DNA of 64,000 nt from Cyclobacteriaceae bacterium (GTDB lineage Bacteria; Bacteroidota; Bacteroidia; Cytophagales; Cyclobacteriaceae). The position numbers and the translations under genes were made by a program. The stretch is from assembly GCA_013141055.1 (NCBI GenBank), contig JABFRS010000001.1, forward strand, positions 682,001 through 746,000. The letters run 5' to 3'. Shown one piece after another: positions 54,883 through 62,897 of the stretch (positions within the stretch are counted from its first letter, which is position 1; each line of letters starts with the position of its first letter). Under the pieces are notes generated by a model. That model saw only the letters and a program-made list of their open reading frames with translations. It was not told where the DNA came from and made no database searches.

Positions 54883-55602
54883 TTACTTCTTCTCTGCATT
54901 ATTTTTTAAAAGCTTCAGCGTAGACTCCCGGGATTTATTATCAGACCACGCCTGGTGACCCGGTATCACAATATCTGGTGCTGGGAATTTTATTATCGTA
55001 TTCTTCATTGAGATCGGCCATGCTTTAATATTTGCGTCCGCAACATTGCCAAGTCCGGTAGCTTCAGTGCTTTTAATAAAGCATCCACCATACAATATTC
55101 TTTCCTTACCAAACCATACGACGATATTATCCTTCGTATGTCCTTCACCGGGATAATAGGTTTGAAAAGCATGATTGCCTACTATAAATGTTGTGTCATT
55201 TGAAAAGGCATGTGAGGCCTGCTTCTCCCCGTATTTTCCACTAAGGTCCCACGTCATTCTGCTGGTGTAGGTTTTAATACCATTCAGATTCAAAAGTTCC
55301 AATCCAGCAGTACGATCCGCGTGATAATGAGTGGAGATACAAAGCACCACCTTTTGCTTATGCTTTCGCTGAATACTATCCAGAAGAGGAAGGAGCTCCT
55401 CAGCTTTCCAGGGTGTATCAATCATCACAACTCCCTCGGTCGTTACAACATACATACTATTGGATGGAACGAGGGCTCCATTATAGTAATTGTAGGTAGT
55501 GTAAACATAAAAATCAGGTTTAATCTCTCTAATTCTCATATTCTGAGCATGAGAGGAAACCGATGCAATAAAGAATATAAGCAGGATGCTGCGCAATTTC
55601 AT
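54883..55602 (-). CDS. bla: Subclass B1 metallo-beta-lactamase
   Basis: The 239-residue enzyme has a signal peptide ending SSHAQ (20). It carries the full B1 zinc set: His92-x-His94-x-Asp96 (STHYHADRTAG), His155 (PGEGHTKDN), Cys174 (YGGCFIKS) and His216 (IPGHQAW). It also has the B1 substrate-binding Lys177 and Asn186 in GLGNVADANIKAWP. This closely follows the BlaB/CcrA layout of Bacteroidota, so hydrolysis of beta-lactams including carbapenems is likely. No mobile element is near, and codon context looks native, so it appears to be a resident chromosomal gene. Confidence 0.92.
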   Translation of the reverse strand: MKLRSILLIFFIASVSSHAQNMRIREIKPDFYVYTTYNYYNGALVPSNSMYVVTTEGVVMIDTPWKAEELLPLLDSIQRKHKQKVVLCISTHYHADRTAGLELLNLNGIKTYTSRMTWDLSGKYGEKQASHAFSNDTTFIVGNHAFQTYYPGEGHTKDNIVVWFGKERILYGGCFIKSTEATGLGNVADANIKAWPISMKNTIIKFPAPDIVIPGHQAWSDNKSRESTLKLLKNNAEKK

Positions 55603-55616
55603 ATCATTTATTCAAC

Positions 55617-55624
55617 CAAAAATA
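55617..55624 (-). promoter_or_regulatory. Bacteroidota -7 box for beta-lactamase (TATTTTTG)
   Basis: On the minus strand TATTTTTG matches TAnnTTTG exactly, 14 nt before the beta-lactamase ATG. A TTTG lies upstream but with shorter than usual spacing (13 bp). Confidence 0.55.
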
Positions 55625-55652
55625 AGTCGATTTATTTCAAAATTTAATTTAA

Positions 55653-55660
55653 TACTTTTG
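55653..55660 (+). promoter_or_regulatory. Bacteroidota -7 box (TACTTTTG)
   Basis: TACTTTTG matches TAnnTTTG, with TTTA about 18 nt upstream as a possible -33. It lies 18 nt before the nucleoid-associated protein gene. With the opposite box at 55617-55624 it forms a divergent promoter pair in a 76-bp spacer. Confidence 0.55.
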
Positions 55661-55678
55661 AAACCTTCTTAAAGGACT

Positions 55679-56722
55679 ATGATTGATTATTCGGATTGCA
55701 ACCTGGAAAAAGTATCTGTTCATCAGGTAGGAAATATTACACGTGAAGAGACACTATTTCTGTCCAAAAGCGAACTGGCAATTCCAAACGAAAAGCTCCT
55801 GGCGCTTGTGAAACAATTCTTCCTCTCTCCTTTCACCCACCCTGAATTCTATTCGTTTTCCTTCAGCAACGAGGATTTCAAATTAAATCCACTTTATAGT
55901 TTCGCTTCACAGGTCTTTGATAGCAAGAATTTATTTCATCCCACTTCAGTCAACATTGCCAAACTTCTCTACGAAATTTCGGTACATCCACAGATAAAAT
56001 CAGGAGATCTTTTTGTAGGCTACTTTACCGATATTGAGGTAGACGGAAAGCTCGTCAATGCTCTTGGAATTTTTAAATCAGAAAACCGTCAGCCCTTTCT
56101 GAAGCTGGATGCAACATCTTCAGATTTCAATCTTCAATATGAAGACGGCATCAATGTTGAAAAACTTGATAAGGGTTGCCTGATCTTCAACGACGAAAAA
56201 GAATCGGGTTATAAACTGTGCATCATCGATAAATCAAACAAATCTGAAGCACATTACTGGAAAGAATTGTTCCTGATGGCCAAACCCCGGAATGACGGCT
56301 ATCATCATACAAAGCAATTCCTCGAATTAACAAAGAATTATATAACAGGGCAATTCACAGACGACTTCGAAGTCACAAAGACAGATCAGATTGATGTTCT
56401 GAACAGATCCCTGGATTACTTTAAGAAGAAGGACAATTTTGACAGAAACAACTTTGAAAAGGAAGTATTACAACAACCTGAGATCATCGAGTCATTCAAA
56501 AAATTTGATACAAATTATCGCACCGTTCATGATATAACAATGGAGGACGATTTTGGTATTTCAACTTTTGCAGTTAAGAAACAAGCCAGAATCTTTAAAA
56601 GCGTTTTAAAGCTGGATAAGAATTTTCACATCTATATTCACGGCGACAAAGAGTTGATCGAGCGCGGAACTGACGCAGATGGAAGAAAATATTATAAGAT
56701 TTATTACCGGGAAGAGTTTTAA
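55679..56722 (+). CDS. Nucleoid-associated protein (NA37/NdpA-like)
   Basis: The 347-residue protein resembles the 37-kDa nucleoid-associated family: it begins with a conserved segment (VSVHQVGNITREETLFLSKSEL), has FTHPEFYSFSF, GDLFVGYFTDIEVDGK, a central KGCLIFNDEKESGYKLCIIDKSN, and ends in a basic KYYKIYYREEF. YejK/NdpA proteins bind DNA, and Bacteroidota homologues are common but little studied. It is the first gene of a likely three-gene unit. Confidence 0.78.
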   Translation: MIDYSDCNLEKVSVHQVGNITREETLFLSKSELAIPNEKLLALVKQFFLSPFTHPEFYSFSFSNEDFKLNPLYSFASQVFDSKNLFHPTSVNIAKLLYEISVHPQIKSGDLFVGYFTDIEVDGKLVNALGIFKSENRQPFLKLDATSSDFNLQYEDGINVEKLDKGCLIFNDEKESGYKLCIIDKSNKSEAHYWKELFLMAKPRNDGYHHTKQFLELTKNYITGQFTDDFEVTKTDQIDVLNRSLDYFKKKDNFDRNNFEKEVLQQPEIIESFKKFDTNYRTVHDITMEDDFGISTFAVKKQARIFKSVLKLDKNFHIYIHGDKELIERGTDADGRKYYKIYYREEF

Positions 56723-56740
56723 CGAATTCATCATTTCAGA

Positions 56741-57451
56741 ATGAGCGCAATTGAGCTGTTGAATGGATTACAGGATTATCTTACACTGCTGTCAGCGGTG
56801 AAAGATCGCGAACAGACATTTGTGAAGGAGGATTTAAGCAAATCTGTTTCATTAAGCTATTCATTCATAAAGCTTGAACTGCGTATTCATAATGGTGCTG
56901 AAGATCATACAGGTCAATTGTATATCATGTGCAGATTTGAAATAAAAAGCAATAAGCCCGTATTGGAAAAAATATATTGCGAGAAGAAAGATCGGGAAGA
57001 GGAGTTAAAAAAATTCATTCTTCATCACCAACCGGTAGACAATTTTCCGATGACCACCAATTTTAACAATTATAGCGCCCTTACACACCGCTATTTTGAA
57101 ATTGCAGATGCCATTGCTAAACAAGGATACAATTGCAATTCCGGCGATGACTATCGGCCTGGATATTACAGTCAGATCATTGTCAATGAAAATGAGATAC
57201 TTCTACACCAGATCAATCATTGGAATGCAAAATCAAGTAAACATAAAGAAGATTATCATTTAAGGAATCTCGAATTCACAATCCCACTCACTGCCTCCAG
57301 GTCAAAAGCTTTATATGATGAGTATTTAATCGGAGAAATGAGAATCCATCTTTCCAACCGATCCTCCAAAAACAATAAAGAATGTGGAGAGAGGATCAGG
57401 GAGAAACTTCTTGCAGAGAAAGCACTTTTTGAAAAAGTCGAATTAAAATGA
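56741..57451 (+). CDS. Hypothetical protein in nucleoid-protein operon
   Basis: The 236-residue soluble protein starts 18 nt after the nucleoid-associated gene and overlaps the ThuA gene by 4 nt (ATGA). It is rich in charged residues, with alternating strands (YSFIKLELRIHNG; LYIMCRFEIKSN) and a helical C-terminus (GERIREKLLAEKALFEKVELK). No signal peptide, membrane helix or known motif is seen. The shared operon suggests a role linked to its neighbours. Confidence 0.6.
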   Translation: MSAIELLNGLQDYLTLLSAVKDREQTFVKEDLSKSVSLSYSFIKLELRIHNGAEDHTGQLYIMCRFEIKSNKPVLEKIYCEKKDREEELKKFILHHQPVDNFPMTTNFNNYSALTHRYFEIADAIAKQGYNCNSGDDYRPGYYSQIIVNENEILLHQINHWNAKSSKHKEDYHLRNLEFTIPLTASRSKALYDEYLIGEMRIHLSNRSSKNNKECGERIREKLLAEKALFEKVELK

Positions 57452-58191
57452 AGAGCTTAGTATTGATTTTTATTTCCATCGCTTTGGTATTCAATGAAGC
57501 GAAAGCTCAGAAGAAAATTCTAATCTATACAAAAAACGGAAAGGGTTTTGTTCACGACAATATTTCCGCAAGTGTTGCTGCGCTAACAAAGCTTTGCGAT
57601 GCCAACGGCTATGCATCGCAGTCAACCGATGATCCCTCTATCTTCACAACAGAACAGTTAAAGAAATTCAGTTGCATAATTTTTGCAAACTCCAACAACG
57701 AAGCATTTACATCTGAAGAACAACGACAGGCTTTTGTTGATTATACACATCGCGGCGGCTCGTTTGTAGGAATTCATTCGGCTTCAGGATCAGAAAGACA
57801 ATGGCCATGGTTCTGGGCAATGCTCGGTGGGAAATTTGTTCGCCATCCAAAGCTTCAGAAATTCAACATTAAAGTAATTGATGGGAACCATCCTGCAACA
57901 AAATCCCTCTCTAATCCCTGGTCGTGGGAAGACGAGTGTTACTTTATTAATAATCTGAATCCGGATATTCATGTATTGCTGGCGGCAGATCTTACTGGCA
58001 TTCAGGATGAAGAAAAGAAAGTCTATCCTGGAACTACTTTTGGAGATTTTTTTCCAATTGCATGGTGCCACGAGTTTGAAGGTGGACGCCAGTTCTATAC
58101 TTCTCTTGGCCACAAGACTGAATATTATCAGGACCCGATGTTTTTACAGCATCTGCTGGGTGGAATTAAATGGGCGCTAAAAGAAAATTGA
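57448..58191 (+). CDS. Secreted ThuA domain protein
   Basis: The 247-residue protein has a signal peptide (cleavage after EAKAQ, about 21). The ThuA fold (glutamine-amidotransferase-like) shows KILIYTKNGKGFVHDN, GGSFVGIHSASGSERQW, MLGGKFVRHP, and the late HEFEGGRQFYTSLGHKTEYYQDP. ThuA proteins are linked to trehalose and other sugar use, often as glycoside-related accessory proteins, but their activity is unclear. Its start overlaps the upstream gene by 4 nt. Confidence 0.87.
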   Translation: MKSLVLIFISIALVFNEAKAQKKILIYTKNGKGFVHDNISASVAALTKLCDANGYASQSTDDPSIFTTEQLKKFSCIIFANSNNEAFTSEEQRQAFVDYTHRGGSFVGIHSASGSERQWPWFWAMLGGKFVRHPKLQKFNIKVIDGNHPATKSLSNPWSWEDECYFINNLNPDIHVLLAADLTGIQDEEKKVYPGTTFGDFFPIAWCHEFEGGRQFYTSLGHKTEYYQDPMFLQHLLGGIKWALKEN

Positions 58192-58422
58192 TTAACGGGG
58201 TAGACTCTCGTAGGCGGCTTTTCCAAGCAGAGTAAATTCCACCACGATGTTGTTCTGTGAGAAGTTTGAATAGATCATCTTTACCAGATCACGATTCTGC
58301 ATTTCGTTGGCAAGATCAAATCCTTTTTGAAAATCTGCGGAAGTGTAGCCCAGCGCCTCCATTACATTTCCCATCCCTCCTTTGTTTCCAACACCGAGAA
58401 TCACTTTTGATATGAGGTCCAT
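58192..58422 (-). CDS. Small hypothetical protein
   Basis: The 76-residue protein begins MDLISKVILGVGNKGGMGNVM. A Gly-rich turn is followed by two predicted helices (SADFQKGFDLANEMQNRDLVKMI) and a strand (NNIVVEFTLLGKAAYE). No signal peptide is seen. The stop abuts the ThuA stop. The pattern (helix, YxxFxxNNIxVEFTLLG, helix) looks like a conserved small domain, but I do not recognise it. Confidence 0.55.
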   Translation of the reverse strand: MDLISKVILGVGNKGGMGNVMEALGYTSADFQKGFDLANEMQNRDLVKMIYSNFSQNNIVVEFTLLGKAAYESLPR

Positions 58423-58495
58423 GGACGGGCTGACTTTTTAGTTTTCGAATCGAAATCAAATTAAGTAAAAATAAAAGACACGGTTTTTATAAAAG

Positions 58496-58509
58496 AATGA
58501 ACATTCATT
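58496..58509. promoter_or_regulatory. Probable TetR operator
   Basis: AATGAA-CA-TTCATT is a perfect inverted repeat (6-bp arms, 2-bp spacer) that directly abuts the -7 box of the regulator gene. It has the form and position of an autoregulatory TetR operator. Confidence 0.65.
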
Positions 58510-58517
58510 TATATTTG
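58510..58517 (+). promoter_or_regulatory. Bacteroidota -7 promoter box (TATATTTG)
   Basis: TATATTTG matches TAnnTTTG exactly and lies 7 nt before the regulator ATG, with TTTT about 22 nt upstream. The spacer between the two elements is filled by the inverted repeat. Confidence 0.65.
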
Positions 58518-58524
58518 CAACGTT

Positions 58525-59111
58525 ATGCGCACAAGAGACGAAAGCAAAGAGCAGGCAATCAAGGAAAAAGCTCTCGAAATCATCGTAAAAGATGGTTTTG
58601 ATGGGCTGAGCATGCAACAGTTGGCAAAGCAGCGAATGTATCCCCTGCTACCATTTATCTCTATTATAAGAATCGGGAAGATTTACTGAACCAGTTATTT
58701 ATCGGGACAGAGAAGCTTTTCGCAGAGGTGATTTTAAAAGACTTTGATCCCGAAATGGAATTTGAAGAAGGAATGTGGCAACAGTGGAAGAACCGGTTTG
58801 AATACTCCATTAATTATCCCCACAATTTCTGTTTCATGGAGCAGTTCAGAAACTCACCACTTATCCATCACAAGGACATAAAGGAAAGCAGCTTTAAAAA
58901 AGCCATGACCCTCTTCTTTAATAATGCGATCAAGAGAAACGAAATGATTGAGTTGCCCGTTGAGGTCTTCTGGTCGATCGCTTATGCCCCACTTTATACA
59001 TTGATCCGTTTTCATCAATCCAACAAGTCCATGATGGGCAGCAAATTTGTTTTTGATGAGAAAAAAATGAAACAAGCCTTCCAGGTTGTCATGAAGGCAT
59101 TAAAAAAATAA
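58525..59111 (+). pseudogene. TetR-family regulator, frameshifted in the HTH
   Basis: The first frame reads MRTRDESKEQAIKEKALEIIV and on to SMQQLAK. It then loses phase near 58629-58631 and stops about 20 codons later. In the next frame the expected TetR helix continues at once as ANVSPATIYLYYKNREDLLNQLF, then runs unbroken to the stop at 59111. One missing base (GCAAAG-CAGCG, expected GCAAAGGCAGCG) explains it. A repaired gene would encode about 195 residues, the usual TetR length. A minus-one slip on A-AAG would also restore the frame, but no strong slippery heptamer is present. It is either a recent inactivation or a sequencing error. Confidence 0.85.
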
Positions 59112-59115
59112 TACT

Positions 59116-59391
59116 ATGACCTACCCTACAATAGAGCTTTCAAAATATTCCGACAACGCATCGATCCGAAATGAAAATGATGTGTATGTTTTAAAAACCA
59201 ATATCCTTTCACAGCAGGACGTCACTTTGCTGACCCGCTTTTTATCCGAAGAATACAGGATTAAAAAATGGAGTGTTGATTTGAATGACATTGACCGTGT
59301 ATTCAGAGTCGAGTCACAGCAATTAAAATTATCAGACATTCAACAATTAGTTCATAGGGCAGGATACTCTTGTGAAGAACTTCCCGACTAA
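59116..59391 (+). CDS. Small protein, HMA-like fold without CxxC
   Basis: The 91-residue soluble protein starts 4 nt after the TetR stop. Its strand-helix-strand pattern (DVYVLKTNILSQQDVTLLTRFL, KKWSVDLNDIDRVFRVES, LSDIQQLVHRAGYSCEELPD) resembles a ferredoxin-like heavy-metal-associated domain, including the 'aGYscE' ending. However, it lacks the metal-binding CxxC of true HMA proteins. Placed between a TetR gene and an MFS exporter gene, it is probably part of the same operon. Confidence 0.62.
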   Translation: MTYPTIELSKYSDNASIRNENDVYVLKTNILSQQDVTLLTRFLSEEYRIKKWSVDLNDIDRVFRVESQQLKLSDIQQLVHRAGYSCEELPD

Positions 59392-59405
59392 TTAAACAAC
59401 TATCA

Positions 59406-60662
59406 ATGGAATCAACTCAGCCTTCAGGAGGAAAGATTTTCACTCCTTATCAGGTATTTATCATAGCTATTCTCGCCATACTTCAATTTACCATCATTCT
59501 TGATTTTATGGTATTGGCACCTTTGGGTGTCATTCTTCTGAAAGAGCTCACCATCACCACCGAGCAATTCGGATGGGTAGTCTCTGCCTATGCGTTTAGT
59601 GCTGGCGCCTCCGGGTTTCTTGCCGCTGGCTTCGCCGATAAATTCGACCGCAAAAAGCTCTTACTTTTCTTTTATGCGGGATTCATTTTAGGAACACTAT
59701 TCTGTGCTCTCGCAAAAGATTACCACCTTCTATTAATTGCCCGGATTGTTACAGGAATATTCGGAGGCGTCATTGGATCGGTCAGCTTTGCTATCATTAC
59801 CGATCTTTTTAAAATGGAAGTTAGAGGCCGAGTTATGGGCTTTGTACAAATGGCCTTCGCAAGTTGTCAGATCCTGGGAATTCCTATCGGGCTCAAGCTT
59901 ACAGAATATTGGGGATGGCACTCCCCTTTCTTTATGATCGTCGGTCTTAGTATTGCTGTTGGAATTGCAATCATTGTTTACATGAAGCCGGTTGACATTC
60001 ATCTCAAGAATCCTGGGGATGGAAATGCTTTTAACCATCTTCTTAATACTCTTTCTCAACCGAATTATCTGAGAGCTTTTGCCGCAACAATCTTATTGGC
60101 AACCGGTGGTTTTATGCTGATGCCTTTTGGCAGTACGTTTGCCATCAATAATCTTGGGATGACACTCGATCAATTCAATTACGTCTACATCATCACTGGA
60201 ATTGTAACCGTTATCACAGGACCATTGATCGGTAAACTCAGCGATAAGATCGGAAAGTATGAAGTGTTCTTTTTCGGATCATTGCTCGCCATTGCAACCA
60301 TACTCATCTATTGTAATCTCGGAGTAACTCCATTGTGGATTCTGATCATTATCAATGCATTGATGTTTGTCGGGGTGTCATCTCGTATGATATCGTCGTC
60401 AGCATTGATGACCGCCATACCCGAACCAAAAGATCGTGGTGCATTCATGGGAATCAATTCATCCATCGCACAGGTTGCCGGTGGCTTCGCCGCTGTTATT
60501 GCAGGTAAGATCGTTGTTCAAACACCGGGTGGTTATCTTGAACGCTATGATATCCTTGGATACACTGTTACGGGATCCATTACTATCACGATTATCATGA
60601 TGTACTTCCTCAACAGGTTTATCAAGAGGAAAGGCGCGGCAGTAAATAAGGCAGCAGGATAA
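59406..60662 (+). CDS. MFS transporter
   Basis: The 418-residue protein has twelve predicted membrane helices. The MFS A-motif is present after helix 2 (GFADKFDRKKLLL) and again, weaker, in the second half (GKLSDKIGKYEVF). It begins with a cytoplasmic tail and DFMVLAPLGVILL, as in the DHA1-like drug/sugar efflux group. It lies 14 nt after the small HMA-like gene under the TetR operator, which suggests an efflux pump that may now be deregulated. The substrate is unknown. Confidence 0.9.
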   Translation: MESTQPSGGKIFTPYQVFIIAILAILQFTIILDFMVLAPLGVILLKELTITTEQFGWVVSAYAFSAGASGFLAAGFADKFDRKKLLLFFYAGFILGTLFCALAKDYHLLLIARIVTGIFGGVIGSVSFAIITDLFKMEVRGRVMGFVQMAFASCQILGIPIGLKLTEYWGWHSPFFMIVGLSIAVGIAIIVYMKPVDIHLKNPGDGNAFNHLLNTLSQPNYLRAFAATILLATGGFMLMPFGSTFAINNLGMTLDQFNYVYIITGIVTVITGPLIGKLSDKIGKYEVFFFGSLLAIATILIYCNLGVTPLWILIIINALMFVGVSSRMISSSALMTAIPEPKDRGAFMGINSSIAQVAGGFAAVIAGKIVVQTPGGYLERYDILGYTVTGSITITIIMMYFLNRFIKRKGAAVNKAAG

Positions 60663-60814
60663 AATCAGTCCATTCGTTCAGAATTGGCCTTTATCGCTGT
60701 GCTGGATTCCATATATAGGAAGTATACAGCTTTAACCTCTTAAAATTACCCGGAAAACATTCAATGTGAGGGACATAGCCCTATTGAATCCGGCCTGAAA
60801 TCCATTAACTTTAT

Positions 60815-60838
60815 CTCATTGGTCGCCCGACCAGTGAG
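60815..60838. promoter_or_regulatory. 24-bp palindrome upstream of histidine kinase
   Basis: CTCATTGGTCG-CC-CGACCAGTGAG has 11-bp arms with one mismatch. It begins 1 bp after a -7-like TAACTTTA (60806-60813) and ends 44 bp before the kinase ATG, so it covers the expected transcription start. This is the best operator-like palindrome seen outside the TetR unit. Confidence 0.5.
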
Positions 60839-60882
60839 TGTCCTCCCGTTTTCTCTTAAGTATTAAGTTGCGTTGTTCGTAC

Positions 60883-62745
60883 ATGAAAGAAGAAGTGTTT
60901 CGGAATGATTCAGAAATCGTGGTGACAAACCCGGTATCCAACAAAAACAGTGGAGGACCGCTTTTTGTCGAAACGTTTTTGATCGATGAAGATGGCATTC
61001 TCACTTACTCTAAAGGATTTGATCTTGCCTGTTTTGGATTCAAACCAGGCTCTTCTTCAGGATTATCAGTCTTCGATCTCTTCCAGGAAGATCTTATCCT
61101 GCTTGACATTGTTAATAGAGCATTGAACGGTGAAGCGATCACCACAGAAGCAACGATTGACGGAATTACTTATGCCACAAGTTTCTCTCCTGTTTTTGAT
61201 TGTAATGGAAAAGTAAAGAACGTCGTTGGGGTTTCATGTGACATCACGGAAAGCAAGAAAGCATCGGAGACCGTTCAGAAAAGTGAATTCAGATTGCGAA
61301 CACTTTTCAACTCTGCACATGATGCCATCTTTACGATGAACCGCTCAACGTTTCTTGATTGTAATGAAGCAACACTAAGGATCTTTCAATGCACGCGTGA
61401 TCAGATCATTGGACAGACGCCTATACGATTCTCACCCTTGCGACAATCGAACGGCCGGTTATCAGAAGAAGTGGCGCCTGAAAAAATCGCAGCCGCATTC
61501 AAGGGTGAACCACAATTTTTTGAATGGAGACATACCCGTTATGACGGAACTCCTTTTGAAGCGGAAGTATCTTTAAACGTCTTTCATCACGATGGAGAAC
61601 AACAGCTTCAGGCAATCGTCAGAGACATCAGTGAACGGAAGAGAACTGATGAGACCAATAAAAAACTTGCAACTGTTGTCAATGCAACTACCAATATCGT
61701 CTTATTGGTAGATGTAAATGGCGAAATAAACTGGGTTAATCCTGCTTTCACACGACTTACTGGCTATACACTTGAAGAAGTCGTCGGTAAAAAACCAGGA
61801 AGTTTATTGCGCGGACCAAAGACTGACCGGATTACTTCTGATTTTATCCGCGAGAAATTCCGCGCTGGCCTTGGGTTCAAAAATGTAGAGATCATCAACT
61901 ATACTAAAACCGGTGGGGAATACTGGGTGTCGATTGAAGTTCAACCGATTCGGGATGCATCCGGAAAAGTAGTACAGTGGGTTGCTATCGAAAGTGATAT
62001 CACAGAAAGAAAGGCAACACAGCAAGCATTATTGGATCGCAATGAAGAGCTCATCAAAATCAATACCGAGCTAGACAGGTTTGTTTACAGTGCTTCTCAT
62101 GATCTTCGTGCACCTATCGCCTCACTTCTTGGATTGGTGGAAGTTGCACGCCTGGAAAAAGACATGGATAACATGACGTTCATGCTTGACATGCAGGAAA
62201 AAAGTTTATTGAGACTAGATCGCTTTATTAAAGACATTGTTGATCACTCCAGAAATACACGCCTGCCAGTAGAATGCGAAAAAGTAAGTTTTGAAAAATT
62301 GGTCCATGCAACATTGGAGCAATTCCAATACATGGAAAATGTCAGCAAGATCCGAAAGATGATCAGCATTGATCAATCTCAGGATTTTTATACAGCTCCG
62401 AGTAGACTGGAAATCATATTCAACAATCTTATTTCAAACTCCTTGAAGTATGCCGATCTGAGAAAAGATGATCCTTGCCTTAAAGTCCTCATCAAATCAA
62501 ATTCACAATCGGCAGAGATCAGGGTGATTGACAATGGTGAAGGAATTCCTAAAGATTCAAAAGATAAGGTCTTCGATATGTTCTTCCGTGCCTCCGCCAA
62601 TGGAACCGGATCCGGCCTCGGATTATACATTGTTAAAGAAGCCGTTCAGAAAATCGGCGGCACAATCAGAGTCGAATCCAACTATGGAATAGGATCTGAG
62701 TTTGTTGTGATAATCCCAAACAGGAATACCGAGAGTCAGGATTAA
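60883..62745 (+). CDS. PAS-domain sensor histidine kinase
   Basis: The 620-residue cytosolic protein has no membrane helix. Three PAS/PAC units are seen at about 25-125, 130-265 (NSAHDAIFTMNRSTFLDCNEA) and 270-390 (NEEL linker after KPGSLLRGPKTD, similar to LOV/PAS9). The HisKA H-box has His406 (SASHDLRAPIASL). The ATPase domain has N-box NNLISNSLKYAD and G-boxes DNGEGIP and GSGLGLYIVKEAV. No receiver or response regulator is attached or adjacent. The ATG at 60883 is chosen over a GTG at 60838, which lies within the palindrome. An orphan FtsX-type permease gene follows on the same strand. Confidence 0.9.
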   Translation: MKEEVFRNDSEIVVTNPVSNKNSGGPLFVETFLIDEDGILTYSKGFDLACFGFKPGSSSGLSVFDLFQEDLILLDIVNRALNGEAITTEATIDGITYATSFSPVFDCNGKVKNVVGVSCDITESKKASETVQKSEFRLRTLFNSAHDAIFTMNRSTFLDCNEATLRIFQCTRDQIIGQTPIRFSPLRQSNGRLSEEVAPEKIAAAFKGEPQFFEWRHTRYDGTPFEAEVSLNVFHHDGEQQLQAIVRDISERKRTDETNKKLATVVNATTNIVLLVDVNGEINWVNPAFTRLTGYTLEEVVGKKPGSLLRGPKTDRITSDFIREKFRAGLGFKNVEIINYTKTGGEYWVSIEVQPIRDASGKVVQWVAIESDITERKATQQALLDRNEELIKINTELDRFVYSASHDLRAPIASLLGLVEVARLEKDMDNMTFMLDMQEKSLLRLDRFIKDIVDHSRNTRLPVECEKVSFEKLVHATLEQFQYMENVSKIRKMISIDQSQDFYTAPSRLEIIFNNLISNSLKYADLRKDDPCLKVLIKSNSQSAEIRVIDNGEGIPKDSKDKVFDMFFRASANGTGSGLGLYIVKEAVQKIGGTIRVESNYGIGSEFVVIIPNRNTESQD

Positions 62746-62839
62746 TACAAGCAGATCTGTCCGCATACGACCACGTTTGCCCCTTCACGAACACTCCTCA
62801 TTGGTAATTAACCTATAAACGCAGCGTTTTCAATCATTT

Positions 62840-62847
62840 TAATTTTG
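62840..62847 (+). promoter_or_regulatory. Bacteroidota -7 box before sixth permease (TAATTTTG)
   Basis: TAATTTTG matches TAnnTTTG. A perfect inverted repeat ATTGGT-AA-ACCAAT (62855-62868) lies right at the expected transcription start. The ATG follows 50 nt downstream of the box. No -33 element is clear. Confidence 0.5.
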
Positions 62848-62897
62848 GATTGAAATTGGTAAACCAATGACCATACTTACTATCAACACAGTAACCT

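Noticed and set aside
58442-58460. TTCGAATC resembling a tRNA T-loop
   Set aside because: No acceptor or anticodon stem can be formed around it.
58728-59111. Considered as a separate 127-residue gene starting at GTG 58728
   Set aside because: The same frame continues upstream into TetR HTH sequence, so it is the 3' part of a frameshifted regulator.
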